A stretch of 64,000 bases of DNA from Volvox africanus (GCA_030268105.1 BSDZ01000016.1:131501-195500); one strand, 5' to 3'. Shown: positions 12,500-25,800, numbered from the stretch's first letter. Made by a program: numbers and translations. Notes: generated by a model from the letters alone, not told the origin.

Positions 12500-12537
12500 T
12501 ACGGCACATGGTCGCCCATGGGCGACCATGTGCCGTA
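12500..12537. repeat. perfect 38-bp palindrome
   Basis: The left arm TACGGCACATGGTCGCCCA is followed directly by its exact reverse complement, with no loop. The centre reads CCCATGGG. It could form a cruciform or be a terminal or recombination relic. Confidence 0.9.
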
Positions 12538-12821
12538 CCGTCCGCTAGCTAGGACTCCACGGAAACACGGGAAGGACACGGCCACCCGGCATTTCTAGAC
12601 AGTTGTCCTGCGCTTGCATCGGCCTGTGACATATATGACATGGCATGACGAAGGAACCGCACAGCTGCGTTACAAGTTGTGTCCTGCGTCTCCTGCACTC
12701 CTCAGCACCTAGTCCAAACCCTAGATGTGATGATCCGAGATCGGACTGCCGCCTGATGGTCCAAACGAACAAACAGTACTCGTTACTGCCGTGAAAGACA
12801 GAAAGACGCTCCAAGCAAAAT

Positions 12822-13043
12822 TCAATCTACAGGATGCAATTGTGCTACTGCCCAGTAGTCGGCTAGCTGGCAGCAGGTGTCTTGTCCATCAGAGCTCATT
12901 GGCCGCCGCGAGTCGCCGCTGGCAGTGTCGTTAAAACTCAACGCCACCACCGGGTCACACTGTTGCCCCTGCTGCCGCCTGGGCTTTGGGTACAACGCCA
13001 CAACGCATCTCCGGATGAGGCCACGACGATCCACCAGGCAATC
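12822..13043 (-). CDS. possible terminal exon of an unidentified gene
   Basis: A good acceptor (CTCTCCACTGCAG) at 13049-13044 opens a frame that begins DCLVDRRGLIRRCVVALYPK and stays open to a stop at 12822. The residue mix looks coding, but no family was recognised and no upstream exon could be joined. Confidence 0.25.
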   Translation of the reverse strand, partial: DCLVDRRGLIRRCVVALYPKPRRQQGQQCDPVVALSFNDTASGDSRRPMSSDGQDTCCQLADYWAVAQLHPVD

Positions 13044-14281
13044 CTGCAGTGGAGAGGAACTTAAAATGTTACAGGACGGCGCATTGCAATCTAAATTTGC
13101 ATACATACATTTTATCTTCTAAACATATTGTGAGAAAACTTTTAGGACCCCAAAACTACCCGATCGACCCTGCCGTATGGTTCTGGAATCTGTCGTACAT
13201 TCGAAATCGTCATTAAATCGACCATGTTAAAAGACTAAGGGATCTGTACCATAATTTGAATTTGCTTATAATATAGAAATATCACACGTGAAACCCACCA
13301 CCACCTCTACCACCCCCACCTTAACCCTAAACCCCCGCCATTGCCCTTACCCCCGCCGCCCTTCTCACCCCGCCGTCCTCCCGACCTTTACCGCCACCCC
13401 CACCGGCCGCCACTGCCTCTGTCACCTCCGCTACTACTGCCATCAGTACTCTCACCCTCATCTTCACTGCCTCGGCCACCTCGGCCACCACCTCCACTTC
13501 TATCCTCACCGCCACCACCAACGCCAACGCCGCCTCCAACAAAACCAAGCAGCTGGGAGGCAACTGCCGCAGCTTTCCGACATCGGACTCATTCTCTTGT
13601 CTCGATCTCATCACCATGTGTATTGTTATTGTGTCTATTACGAACTTGTTTGCGTATTTGGGTGACATCAGCGCTTCTGGCTAGGCCGCAATTGGGATGT
13701 TGGCGACAACAACCCACATCTTAAGCATGCTCACATTCCTCGCAGTTCCTACACCCACATACCCTGCTCCACCCTTCCAATCGCAAGCAAACCACATCGC
13801 GTACAGGGTTACGAGCTGTCCCTAAACCAAGGAAGCCCCTCACCTGCACTACCCGGCGTCGCCGTGCTGTCCCTAGGGAGTGAAAGGCCGCGGCGCTGAC
13901 CCCCAGAAGGCTCTGCAGCGAGGGGTTTGGCACGCGTCATCGCACCTCAATCAAATCGTGTTGGCCCGCCTCTAGACACAGCGCATCGGCACGCCACCAT
14001 TAGCACGTGGTAAAATAGTGATGGAACGCATCAGGGTCTTAGATCACTGGTCTTAGAGCGCAGGTCCCCCCACGAGGCTCAGCAGGCTGCGACTAAGGAT
14101 GTTAGATGTGAGCGCGCAGGGGTAGGGCAAGAGGGGCATTGGATTCGGCATCGTCCGAAGCATATTCGGCCCAGTGCCACATTCCTGCATCTCGATGCAG
14201 GCGACCGACTCACATGCAATGCCTCAGGGTCCGCCGGTAATGTGACTGCGTGCGTAGCGGCATGCATATCAGCCCGAATAC
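13044..14281. other. C-rich low-complexity stretch and spacer
   Basis: The stretch 13285-13560 is a pyrimidine-rich run of CCACC-, CCGCC- and CTCC-like units, giving repetitive open frames on both strands that are not called. The rest shows no gene. Confidence 0.35.
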
Positions 14282-17200
14282 CAGCCGCCTGTGCCGCATC
14301 CTCCAGGGTCAGGCTGCCGTGGTACTGCCACGTGATGTCGTCCTTGACGAGGTCCAATCCGCAGAAAGCGCACTCCCACAAACCGTCCTGGCGCGTGGAC
14401 GAAGAAAAAGAGGGTTCATGGGTTGCATGTGGATGCACTTCAGTGGAATATCGCAACACGCATGACGGAACTTCAGGAGCAAAGAAGAACATCTGGGGAA
14501 GGGGCCAGTCGGCCAAAACGTTTACTGTGACCGAGTCTCGGGATATCACGGCAGAGGCGGGCTGGTCCCATCAGACTTGGAATAGGTGGCGTCGAGTTCC
14601 CGGCACGGCTACGGTAATCCACGTAATGATTTCTGAGCATTCGGAAACGATGAAGATACCATCGTGGGTCGTACGTCTTAGGACTCACCATGGACTGGTC
14701 CTTGCTGGGCGTATCTTGGGCGGGGATGGAGGCAGGGCCCTGTGCCAGTGCAGCGCCGCGAGTGGCAGCGCCGCATACACCACCGCCGCCGCCAGCCATC
14801 GCACTCCCGCCCACCACTCCTGCCCCATTATCATTATCCATGTCATCAAAGTCGAAGTCCATGAACATAGATGCAGCACGGCGCACCAGCCGGCCACATT
14901 GCCTACGCAGCACTCAGGGACACGAGGCGGGGACGCATCCACGCTGGGTGGGAACCTGGGGTCCTAATTGTGCACGCAGGAGGTTGCGAAGAATGGCCCG
15001 ACTCGGTCCCTTGTAGCGGCAGAGGGCGTCACGATCGCGGCATGCAATATCGCTGTACACACGCGCTGGCCCAGAGAGGGCGGAAACCCTGTAGGGACTC
15101 TGCAGGAACTTGCAAAACAACTTCCCTCTGAATTCGCGCGCGCGCGCACACACACAGAGGTTTACAGATGGTTGAAATGCCACACACCCAGAGTTGCCTT
15201 ACTCAAGGGCACCGGGGTGGGCAAAACCACAGCCACCGGGTTTGGTTCACGGGCCAGCTGATCATACTTCATACTACCGTACTTCATTATGGGAGAGGCA
15301 TGGGCGCTGTCCCCATACATACCGTCTGTCAGCACAAGAACCCCAGACAATTCCAAGGACGACAACTGGAATAATTTCAAACCTCTCCTGGCCCCGTAAA
15401 CCCTAAGCCACCCTGTCGCGTGTGACTCTGAACCGAGGTTCCTCAAGCCTGCCGCACCTGTGAACCCGATGCGTCTCCACATGTGCAGATCGAACCTCCA
15501 CCACGCACGCAAGGGCGCTGCACCAGCCATCTGGCGCGCATGCGACCAAGTTCGATCGCCCTGGACCTGCAGATACAGCTGCCGTCGTCAACTCCCTTGC
15601 CACCCCATCGACCCCTCCCTGTCCACATAACGACGCCTCAAGGGAGTCCGTCCCTGTAAGCAGTGGGCTCCTGCTGAACGTAAGCGCCATGGCTCCCGCC
15701 GCAGAGCCCCCAGGCCCGGACCTTACGTCTACAGCGTCATCGCCGTGCCGGCACTGTCTGATTTCAAGCGTGTCGCCATCTCCGACAGGCGCCACGAGGC
15801 GGAAGGGCCGTTGCAGGTAGGGTACGTCCTGGCCCCAGGCACCTCGGGGATCAGACAGCTGGCAAGCAGCGGCAGCCAGTGCACGCAGAATGTCCGTGGG
15901 CCAGTGCGACTGCTGCGGTATGAGGCAGTCTTGCCCCCGCTCAGGATGCTGGTGGAGCTGCCGGTACTGCCATAGCCGTTGCTGAATAACTTGCAGGTGT
16001 GCCAGCTTCAATGCCGCCAAGCTGGTGTACATAACCAGTGGCGGTGTGGTCATGTGGGCAGGCATGGCCGTCAAGCTATACGCCTCGCTGCCCATTTCTG
16101 TTTCGAACCAAGCAAGGGTATGAACATGGATCGCATGGTCAAGCACACCAGATGCCGCAACGCCGCCGCCGCCGTTGACTGAAGGGAGATGCTCCTGGAC
16201 GCGAAGTGCCTCCACCGCGCTGGAGACAAGCAGCTTATGGGCAGCGCTGCTAGCGGGCAACTGTATGGCACCCATTAATATGACTACGTGGCCCTCGCGC
16301 ATGTGCGACAGAACCTATCATAACATTCGTGGGCGGGAGATGGGTGCGTGGATGGCAGATGAAATAAAGAGTTGCAACAGTTCAGGTATATGGCGCACGT
16401 ATATGGCGCACGTATAGGGCGCCTTTAAATGACCCGACCCCATCTCGGGGATATGGTGGGGTGCGCAGCTGATGCGCACCCCAGCATCGCGCCGTCACAA
16501 CGCCACAACGTCTGGTGATAAGATTAACTGAGTCAAACGCCTAGCGCACGATGTCTACCTTCTCGTAACAACCTTGAGGAGCCCACGGTGCCCGGCTGCC
16601 GACCCACATACCTTGCTTCCTCTTGCTAGATGCATCTCCACTGCGGCAGAGCCCGTGCCGTCATTGAAGAGCACTCGCAGACATCCCCTACAGATCAGGA
16701 CGGTATCGACAGCAGCAGCATGAGAAGGGCATGTCCGTGTCTTGATCCTTTCATTCTCCAAACAGCCACCTTGTGGCAAATAGGCGCGCCCGAGCCATGC
16801 CACATAACCTTCAATAAAATATATAAAAAGCGCAGGATGTTTGCCGTGTGTGAGCGACACTGCAGAGACCATGCCTTATTGACCATCTAAGCATGCGTTG
16901 CTTCCCCTATACGGTTTATGTTATCCTCTTGTACGGCGCGCAGGCTACAATTGCCGTATCTGCGCGGCCCCCCGTACTACGGTAACCTGCCGTACCCGTG
17001 TGTGGTTCCGGCACCGTGGACATAGCCTAGCACTGCATGGACCCGCGCCACCACCACCGTGCGGCCGACTCCAGCTTCCTTATTATACCCAGATGCCATG
17101 CCAGCTGCAGCAAGGGCACCACAGCCGCCCATTTGGCTCCGGCCCATGTGAAGCCCTTGGCCAAAGCTTCCAAGCCCTTGGAATGCATGGGTGGGCGCTT

Positions 17201-18680
17201 GGCTAGCAGAAAGACTGTGAGAATCCGAGGACCTATCCGAGTGTTGTTGTGGACCGGGTATCTCTGGTGCCGGCATATCGGCGCCTGCAGGTCGCAGGTT
17301 CGCAGTCGCCGCCGCTGACGACAGTTCTCCGTCCAGCTCTATGTGTGTCGTACCCACGGACGGCATCGGCTGACAAGCATTCGGCACCTGGATTCGCACC
17401 GACGGGATCACAGCCAGGATCGTGTCAGGGCTGTGTTCATAAGACAGCGCCTGACGCTCCCCGTACGCCGCCGTGCCCGCCTCATGGACGAAGACAGTGG
17501 GCTCGTAGATCGCCACGACCTCTCCCGGAAGCATCAAGTCACCCAGCTGCACCGCATCACCGTATAGCCCCAAAGTGGCTGTAATGGAGGCAGCGCCAGG
17601 AACGGATGCCGCATCGGTTGCTTCAGAAGAGCCCGTTGGATCGGCGAGGTAAATGATGCGCTTCCTGTAATATCATAATCATTGTCACTGTCTGCAGTAA
17701 GCCGGCAATGATGTGGTCAAAAAGTGGGCCCGTGGAATGGAAGCTTTCTGGGCAGGTCATCATCGGGCGTCTTCGCTTCCAGATAATTGCTGGGCAGGAT
17801 GCTACGTAGCACAGGTGTATGTCTACGCTGGGTGCCTGATCGTTCCTGCTCGGATACGGTTACCAGTCATATACCGCAGCTACAGACACATCTACATAAC
17901 ATATGTATATGACCTGAGTGTCAGCTGCGGCTGGCGGACCCTATGACCGGTGTTTCAGGTCTTGCGTTGTTTTCCTGTAGCATCTCACACCTAGCCCTAT
18001 GGTATTGTATTCCAGTACCATGCTGAACCCCACGTCGGTGTGGAGTAGTGGAGGACTCACCGGTGTCGGTCAAATGCACCCGGCTCACGCAGCGGCGCCG
18101 CACCGATCGAAACCACCCGCGCCAGCACCCAGCCTCCGACCTTCGCTCGGGAGCCAGGGAGCACTGCTTCCATGGCCCCCTCGCTGGCCTGCGGGCGCAG
18201 ATTGAGTAAGCAAAACAGCAGGATCGGCATTTGCAAGGGGCGTTACTGCCTAGTAAGTATATGCGGGCGTTGTTTGAATGTTGTGGCGGGATGTTGAGTG
18301 ATGTAGTGAACCCCACCTGGGTCCGGCATAGGGTTTTGAATGTACGGGCGACCATACGTCGATGACGGATCCAGCATGAGCCAAGGGACGTTGTGGATCC
18401 AATATGCAGTGGACACGGTCCGCTTGGGCGTGTTGGAGACGTAAATACTATGCTCAAGGAAGGTGAGGCCCAGGATGGAGGTGAGAGGCGTGGCTACGAA
18501 CAAGGGTATATCAATGTAGCCGTGGAAGGGGCCCCGGACTAGTATGTCACTCACCTGCTGAAGCGACATGGGATCTGTACCCCCATTTCGCAGCGCGTCA
18601 AAGTGTGGCCAGCAGCCCGGTGCCAGCAGAGAGGCGGAAAGCTCCGGAACCATGTAGCGGGTGGGCAGAAGCCGCTCAAC
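14282..18680 (-). CDS. unassigned multi-exon gene
   Basis: Well-placed exons (5' to 3') are 18680-18555, 18188-18061, 17664-16987 and 16687-16612. These join in phase through LPTRYMVPELSAS, VGGWVLARVVSIG, DRHRKRIIYLADPTG, QLGDLMLPGEVVAIYEP and GCLRVLFNDGTGSAAVEMH. A long exon then opens at 16314 (VLSHMREGHVVILMGAIQLP) and stays in frame past 15.6 kb; its end is unclear. Short exons follow at 15365-15323 (LSGVLVLTDG, like a hydrophobic strand ending in the TDG of a VWA-type fold), 14902-14689 (acidic and Gly-rich) and 14387-14282 (DGLWECAFCGLDLVKDD, WQYHGSLTLEDA). The last two may belong to another gene. No family is assigned. The start and stop are not known, and the 19-22 kb exons may be its 5' part. 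Confidence 0.5.
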
Positions 18681-18961
18681 CTACAAGCAGAAGATAAGAT
18701 GGCTTGTTAGGACGCTTAACGATGAAATACGATAGAAACAGGCCCAAGCTTGGGTAATTGAGGCGTGAGTTCATCCACCCCGCTGATAGACAGTGCCACC
18801 TTGGCTTACCAGGGGCCTCGCCCCTGCGCGACTGGACCTTGGGGGCACAGCCGCAATGCGAACCCGCCGACCACCTGGAGCGGGAAGATAGGGAGAGGTA
18901 GGAGTTTGGGACCTTAATGTAAACGCATTTAGGGTTGGAGCACAGTGACGGGAATGAATAG

Positions 18962-18994
18962 AATGCCCCAGGATGCCCCAGGATGCCCCAGGAT
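18962..18994. repeat. three tandem copies of a 10-bp unit
   Basis: The unit GCCCCAGGAT is repeated three times head to tail. It lies between exons of the minus-strand gene region and is probably intronic. Confidence 0.8.
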
Positions 18995-19293
18995 AAGCAA
19001 GGCACACCTGAGGAAGCGAAGGGTTCAGAACACGAAGCAGACGCGGCAGGACCTCACTAAGGGAGGTCGATTGTATGCCTTATCGAGTGTGGGTCTCACG
19101 TCCACGAAGAGAGGTATGCGACATTAGTCCTGGTGGCAATATTCACAGGACCGAATACCAGTATCCCATAACCACTCGTGAGCAGGGTAAGTGCAGGGGC
19201 ATAAGCGTGGGCGTCCAACCAGGGGCACCGGTGTTCTTTCTATCTGGGGATGGACCGGCTATGTCGAGTCGGCATCCCGTCCCTTGATGTAAC

Positions 19294-19840
19294 CTACCCC
19301 GGGTTCCGAGGAGGACCTCGCACTGCCTTCCGAGGTGACCTATTCACGAAACATCCCCCATATGCTCCCCCATATGCCAATAGCCTCCTCGCTCCGCCAT
19401 CCAACGTGCTGTCCTGCAGGTCTGTTATCCGGTTTGCCACATCCAACGCGTAATCACGCCCCGCCCCTACCCAGCAATACCTGCCAGCAGCGGCATCCGC
19501 CCCATCACCAGCAGGCGCAGCTCGCTGTGTAGGTACATGGGGATTACAGTTGTAGCGGCGCCGGCGATACCAGGTCTCACGCCCCGACTTGCGAGAGCGG
19601 ATTCTCCCCCGCCTGCTGCTGCTGCCGCCGGGCCGCCCTCTTCCAGCTGCAGGAGCCACATTCCACCAGTGGTTTCGAAGGGAGGCCCTAGGAGGGTTAG
19701 ATAAGTTTCCGGAGGCGGGGGAGTATAGACATGGGGAAAAACGCCAGGAGGGGAGCCGAGGAGCACGGACTGCTTGTTTGCCACGTGGATTAGCGCGAGC
19801 CCACGGATCTGAGCCACAGGCCCAAAGCGCTGAGGAGATT
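19294..19840 (-). CDS. exons of an unassigned gene
   Basis: A frame opens after CTCCTCAG near 19835 and reads RFGPVAQIRGLALIHVANKQ, VFPHVYTPPPPETYLTLLGP and TTVIPMYLHSELRLLVMGRM to a donor (GGCAG|GTATTG) at 19481. An acceptor TGCAG then opens DSTLDGGARRLLAYGGAYGG, which ends in a stop at 19294 unless a donor lies before it. The residues look coding, with a Gly/Ala-rich middle part. This may be the 5' part of the gene at 14.3-18.7 kb. No family was recognised. Confidence 0.35.
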
Positions 19841-19912
19841 GTCGACCAGCTTTCATCGCTGTTCTTGTTTGATATAATTCCTCCGCTGAATATAATCTGT
19901 TCGTTTGTCATG

Positions 19913-19913
19913 T

Positions 19914-19960
<47 letters not shown>

Positions 19961-20007
19961 CATATACATACATAAATACATACATACATACATACATACA
20001 TACATAC
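19913..20007. repeat. compound microsatellite (TA)n(TG)n(ATAC)n
   Basis: A TA run, then a TG run, then about ten ATAC units lie next to each other. Open frames across it (YIYIYICVCV) are artefacts. Confidence 0.95.
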
Positions 20008-20789
20008 GGGATCGGGTGGGACCACAACACCCCATCCTAGCCATAGTTGGCACGCAAATGCGGTGTGCACTTCCGGTTGACATCACCGGCCATGGAGCAG
20101 CAAGAACAGACCAGGGGCTTTAGAACAGGAGTGTTGAGGAGGAGGTTTCTGTGAGAGGAGTCAGGGAGGTGGGGGAGAGTCAGGGAGGTGGAGTCAAGGG
20201 GAAGACAGTCTAGGTCTTGAGGAGGGGAAGGGAGAGGGCGGAGGGTTTCGTGGCTAGAGGTACCGGTGTCCAGGCTTCGGGTCCTTATGGTTTTGGGAGG
20301 GGTCAGCGAGAGAGGCCTTTCCTTCTTGTGCAGTGCAGGTGTTTGCGGGGCCAGCTTTGGGTGGGGCCGGAAGGCTTTCTAGGGGGGCGCCAGTTTGGCT
20401 TGTCATCCCCCCCTCCACCACTTGTTGGGTTCTTCCGGCTCGGCTGTGTAAGAGTGTGCTTTCCTGCTGGTGTTTCTCCTCTGAGGAGATCTGTGTGTGT
20501 CTGTCAGACTCTTGCCAGGTCAGTTTCGGTTAGAGGAGAGGGTTCCCCTTCCTTTTGAGCAGCTAGTCGTCCTCCGTTTTCCGTTGGGCCCTTCTGTGGT
20601 TTCTTGGTGACCCTGAGTGCTCTGTTAGTGGCCAGGGGAGAGCCTCTGAGGTTTCGCTGGCCCGAGTGAGAGGGGGAGCACGTGGCAGGACAGACAGACA
20701 AAGCCACGTGCTCCTCCCCTGCGCTGTGGCTCGGTCCGGTCAGGACCCTCGGTGCTCGTCTTTGGAGGGCGAGTCGCCCACAGTAACAC

Positions 20790-20848
20790 CCATAAATACA
20801 TACATACATACACACATATACACACACATATATATACATATATACAAG
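20790..20848. repeat. TACA/TATA microsatellite
   Basis: Imperfect run of ATAC, ACAC and TATA units. Confidence 0.9.
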
Positions 20849-21229
20849 TACAGACCGTACCCTGCTACGCTGCTGTGAAATGCCCCTTCTAGGGCCTAAC
20901 CCACTCCAGCATGGCCCTCTGGACAGTTCGCATAACATGCACCACAAATCGCACAATTAAACATGCACTGGCCGTCGCCTCGCTCGCCCGGCCGTCCCCT
21001 CTGGATCCGCATCGCCTCACCTGACCCATATGGTGGGCTAAGGCATTCCACGCAAGCCACTGATGCCACTGCCACCGCCGTTGATGAGGTCTTCAGCGAG
21101 GAGGCCTGACCCAAGGCGGCTGCACGCTGAGCTGTATCGCCATGGGGCATTGGCCGATAACGGCAACAGGCAGGGCAAAAAAGGCAAGAAACGCATACGT
21201 GAGAGTTTTATTGCGGCCTGTCTGTTAAC

Positions 21230-21318
21230 ATCATATATATATACTTATCTATCTATCTATCTATCTATTTATCTATCTATTTGTCTATCTATCTATCTAT
21301 TTATCTATCTATCTATAG
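21230..21318. repeat. (TATC)n microsatellite
   Basis: About twenty TATC units with a few TATT and TGTC variants, preceded by a short TA run. Confidence 0.95.
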
Positions 21319-21610
21319 TCTGTGTGTGTGTGAGGAACATGACATGGTCTCGAATCTTGAAGCCATCAACCCTCTTCCTTCCATGAGCGTACCGCAGAGA
21401 TGCCTTGAGGAGCTAGGTGGACATGTCGATTACAATTCCACGTCATGATGTTTCCCCTGCCCTTCCGACACAACTACAGGACAGTACGACTGCTACTTTG
21501 ATATCTGGCATGCAGTCAACAGAGCTGTTGCCGTTTCCCCCCATTGGTGACAGCGGTCCCTAATTATCGGCGAACTCCAATTAGAGAGACGTGCACGGCA
21601 GCCTTTCCTC

Positions 21611-22530
21611 TCACTTGCCTTTAGTGAGTGAGTTAAGTGTGACCTGCCCAGGCAAGAAGCCACCCGCTCCCACTACAGAACTGCTGCCGTAACGACCATC
21701 ACCGTTACTACTGCTTCTGCCTGCACGGCACGAGCTTCCACCCGAGGGGACTCCTATGGTCGGCGCCCGCACAATCAATCCATCAGCAGCGTTCACAACG
21801 GGGAGCGGCTGGATGGCAGTGCCGTCTGGGTCACCATTCCAGGCGCCCGCGGCCACACAGTCCAATCTCCCCTGCGACCCGAGGGTCAATATGAAACGGA
21901 GAACATACAGTGCGGCTCCTTCACCAGCTTCCCTAAATATGTTTACAACACGATACTTTTGCATCAAAGCGAAAACTGCAAGACATACAGGTCAACACTG
22001 GTATCTGCTAGACACAGTCCCACGTGGTTCCGAAGGCGCCGGGATAGGATCTCCGTCATGAGCGCCGATTCCTGGGAGGAACATATATATCTTTGTAACA
22101 TTGAGCAATCAACGCATGAATGGAATTTAATGGATTCGTGAATAGCTGAACTCCATGACCACTTATGCAAAGTGGGCGTACACGCAAGCCAGCCCGGACT
22201 TACCGCCAGGCCACCCGGGTACTGCCGAAGCACATCCAGTAGCTGTGCCATGACCTGCAAAAATGTTGCATGGTTTGTATAGTTTCACCAACGCGACCCA
22301 GCAATTCGACACAGCACGCACCCATGTCCAGGTTGTGGGTTTGCGTGTTCGGAGGACCTTGCCAGCCTGCGCCGCGACCAAAGACGAAATGAACTGATGC
22401 TAATCATACTATGAAGCTTGGAAATCAATTTCCCGGATACCTCGCGGCTTCGCTTGTTATCGACATCATCCTCTGGTTGCGCATCTCGCTCTTGCAGAAG
22501 TTTCAAAGCACGATGGGCTAAACCATACAT
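21611..22530 (-). CDS. exons of an unassigned gene, possibly its 5' end
   Basis: A frame from the ATG at 22530 reads MYGLAHRALKLLQERDAQPE and reaches a donor (CGCGAG|GTATCC). A clear small exon lies at 22254-22204 between TTTTTGCAG and GTAAGTCC and reads VMAQLLDVLRQYPGGLA. After TCTTGCAG another frame reads KYRVVNIFREAGEGAALYVL and LTLGSQGRLDCVAAGAW before a Ser/Gly-rich tail to a stop at 21611. The phases of the last two do not join simply, so one splice site is misread. The pieces look like real conserved exons and may be the N-terminal part of the minus-strand gene that continues to 14 kb. Confidence 0.35.
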
Positions 22531-22884
22531 CTTCTTTCGGACGAACTAAGCCACGAACATCTTTGAACAACCAGACAACGGAAAAAGGTTCACCTAATGC
22601 AAAACAGTTACATGGTACAGGAAATTCATTTTACAAATAGCATGTTTTGTTTCTACTTTGTTATGTGGGAACACTTAGCTAATGCCATAGTGGATAGTGC
22701 GGGTTGCCTACGGTATGGCGCGTGTGGCCTGTTGCTCGTCCGTGCTTTGCCTGTTTCAAATGCTACCCACCCGCTCGTCGACTCATGGACACAGCATGGT
22801 CACCTACTAAACCTACCCGCCTGGCAAGTGATTGTTATCCTCAGGCTGGACACGAAGTAAAGCGCATACATATTAATTATAGTC

Positions 22885-25800
22885 ATGATTTATATTTCTC
22901 AAAGACCATTCACGCATGCCCATAAGCATGTGTGCACGTTAAGCTATCCATCACTTAGAACGCAGATAACCCGTATTTTTGCTCATGCGAATGCGACAGC
23001 TGCTTCCTCAAAACGAGCCGTCGCTTGCCTTGCGGCTGCACCACTCACCACGACACTGGAGGATACTGGACCGCCCATAACTCAACAAGTTATAGACCGT
23101 AGCCATGAGACAGACTTTGTTGTGATTGGCTCCGGAATTGGCGGTGAGCGGTGACAACGCGAGAGGTTGTAGGCCTATGCTTGTTGGTCCAACGTCCAGG
23201 CGCAACCTTGTTGTGCGGCGAGACAATCCACAGCGTCATGTGTATGTTATTGGTCCTGCTGTGTTGCTCTTCTGAAAAGTCGATGGCAGTTTGGTGGCGA
23301 CATGTGCTGAGCGCTGAGCTGCTGAGCTCCGGTTTGACCCTTTCCTGGATTTCCAGGGCTATGCTGCGCTGCGCTACTCTCCAAGTACGGCTATCGTGTC
23401 ACTGTGTGCGAGTCACACTACTTAGCCGGTGAGCAAGGTGCAGGGGATTTGGGACGCACGGGAAACTGCAATCACATAACTTGCCGTTAGGGCAAGCTTC
23501 ATGGCTTCGTGTTCGTGACATCGACGCACTTCCCCAAACGCTTTCAGCATTGCTGTTAAGCTAGCCAGCTGTGATTTCGGATGGAAAAACTAATGGCGAA
23601 ATGGAATGGGACAGCCACGGCAATCTCTACCTGTGTCCTGCAACTGGCGGCATGGTTCCTTGGCTACTGACCGGGACCAGAGCCTTCGCAAGATATCACG
23701 TAGATCAGACTACGCAGCCGCAGTCGATTTATCGCCGGTGTTTCGATACCGCCGCCGTAATGAATCATAAGCACGTGACCTGTGGGGTCTGTCTTGAGGC
23801 TGTCAGTCAGGGGTTTTCCAGCATGCTCATAGCACTCCCATCATGTCAAAATCCGGTTGTCAGGTATTCGCCACAGTTCTGTTTGGGTATTGATGCCGTT
23901 CTGAGTACAAGATACGCCGTCGCGTTTACATTCAAGTTCTCCGAAACCTGCATCCCGCACACCCAATCCACGTGCGATACGATTGTTGACATCCCCCAGA
24001 ACCCCCCTCTATTCCTGAACATTCAAACTCTCGGCGCAGGTGGCGCCGCTCACTCATTCGAGGTGGCGGGCTACAAGTTTGATGCTGGGCCGTCGTTCTT
24101 CCTGGGCATTGGCGGCCCCGCGGGGGATGGCAGCCCCAACCCACTAAAGCAGGTGGGGAGGTGGGGCCGAGCAGGACCAAGAGGGTGCGTATAAATCCTC
24201 CTACAGCATCTTCATGCCTTGTTGCATCTCCTATATTCTGGGGCTCCAAGAACTGATGTCGTAATGCAGATTTGCATAGTGCAGCTCAGGAAGACAGTGA
24301 TCATCAGCAGCTACAGTTAGTCAGGGCAGTCTCAGACATGCAAAGGGCGGGGTGAAGGGGAGCGCGAACAGAGGCTCCGACTGCAGCGGTGGCAGCTGCC
24401 CGGGGTGCCCGACAGCACTCGGTAATCGTGCCTATTCCAGTCGTCCAGCCATGCTGACACGTCGACTTGCACGGAACGGCATGCCCTTACAGTGATTCCG
24501 CCCGAGGAGATGTTTAGAAATGGATGGCATGGAGTCTGACAGGCCGTCTGACAGGGGATGGATTTCACTTGATCGATATCTCGCTTTCCGTTGTCATCAT
24601 CCCTCATCCCTTCACCCAATGCCCCACGGCTCCCCCTTTGGGACTCCTTCCCTTTCTCCGTTGTCTTTCTGACCGGGTAAGGATTGTTACGACCTATTAC
24701 GGCCGCTGCACTGGTGCAGGTGCTGGACGCGGTCGGTGAGAGTGTCGAGAGCAAGCAATACGACAGGGTACGATAGAGCACAGGACAGTCTGGGTCCAAA
24801 ATTTGCAGAAGTAGTCCTACGCTTGCTACTAGTGCCGTGGCAAGAACGGCCCCGACACCCGGGCGATAGGCTCGGGGAAGACATACCACACATGTAGAAA
24901 CGGCTTACCGAGCTCATGACATGGCACATCCCGCGATTACTCATGAGAGTGGGCCTGTCCTTACGTCATTCGATGGTACCCGTGCTTGCAGTGGATTGTC
25001 TACCCTCCTAAGGGCGGCAGCTTCCCCAATATCGCTGCTGGTGCAGCTTACGAGGCCACCATTCTACAACATGGCGGGCCCGAGGCACTTCAGCAATGGC
25101 GGGAACTTGACCGAGCTATGAAGCCCATACAGGTGCGAGAGTACAGTTAACTGCAGTTACCCAAGATTCATTGATTCTGGTTACCATAAGCCAGCCAGCC
25201 CAGTGCGTGGCCCTCACCGCTCGCCACAATGTGCTTCTGCCTTTGTGCGGCCCAGCTGTTGTTAAGACGTCGCTGTTGTCCTGAAGCACTGATCCACTTT
25301 TACCATATTGATCCCCATGCCGCAAGAAATTAAGGGTACCTTGAATGCTATCAATTCGCTCATGTCAGAGATATCCACCACAGCTCCGCAATTTGCTCCC
25401 TCATCTCCCCAGACCGCCGCCGGGCTCTTTCCCGCCGCCGCCCTCCGCGGGGACCTGGGTCTGGCGCTGACTGCCGCTCGCTTCCTGGGTCCCGAGATGT
25501 TGGGCACTGCCTTTGTTGCACCGCTGCTGATGGTGAGGAGCACTATGACGCTTTCTCTGTGGGCATCATCCGCGGATGGAGGTGTTGAGAACGGAAGAGA
25601 ACGGAAGAGCAGACGAGCTAGTGAAGTAACGCTGTGGATAGCATTCTTTCCGTCATTCATTGAAGGCCAGAAGGCGCACCAGCAAGGAATTCATTCTTGC
25701 AGCCCAGTGCCAAACCTAAGCAGGTTGGAAGATCCAAGGACCGGTGACACACGCGAAGCCGATGCCACAAAGGCGCAATCACTATGCAAGATTAGGGCCG

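Larger units (their letters stand above)
20008..21600. other. G-rich spacer with further microsatellites
   Basis: The stretch 20150-20560 is G-rich with imperfect repeats such as GTCAGGGAGGTGG. A TACA/CATA/TATA repeat lies at 20790-20848. A minus-strand frame near 20.9-21.15 kb contains CAICGACYANCPEGH, which could be a zinc-binding exon, but no splice chain was found. Confidence 0.3.

Noticed and set aside
13317..13333. TTAACCCTAAACCCC, resembling a plant-type telomere unit
   Set aside because: Only about two imperfect units occur within a C-rich low-complexity stretch, so it is not an interstitial telomere array.
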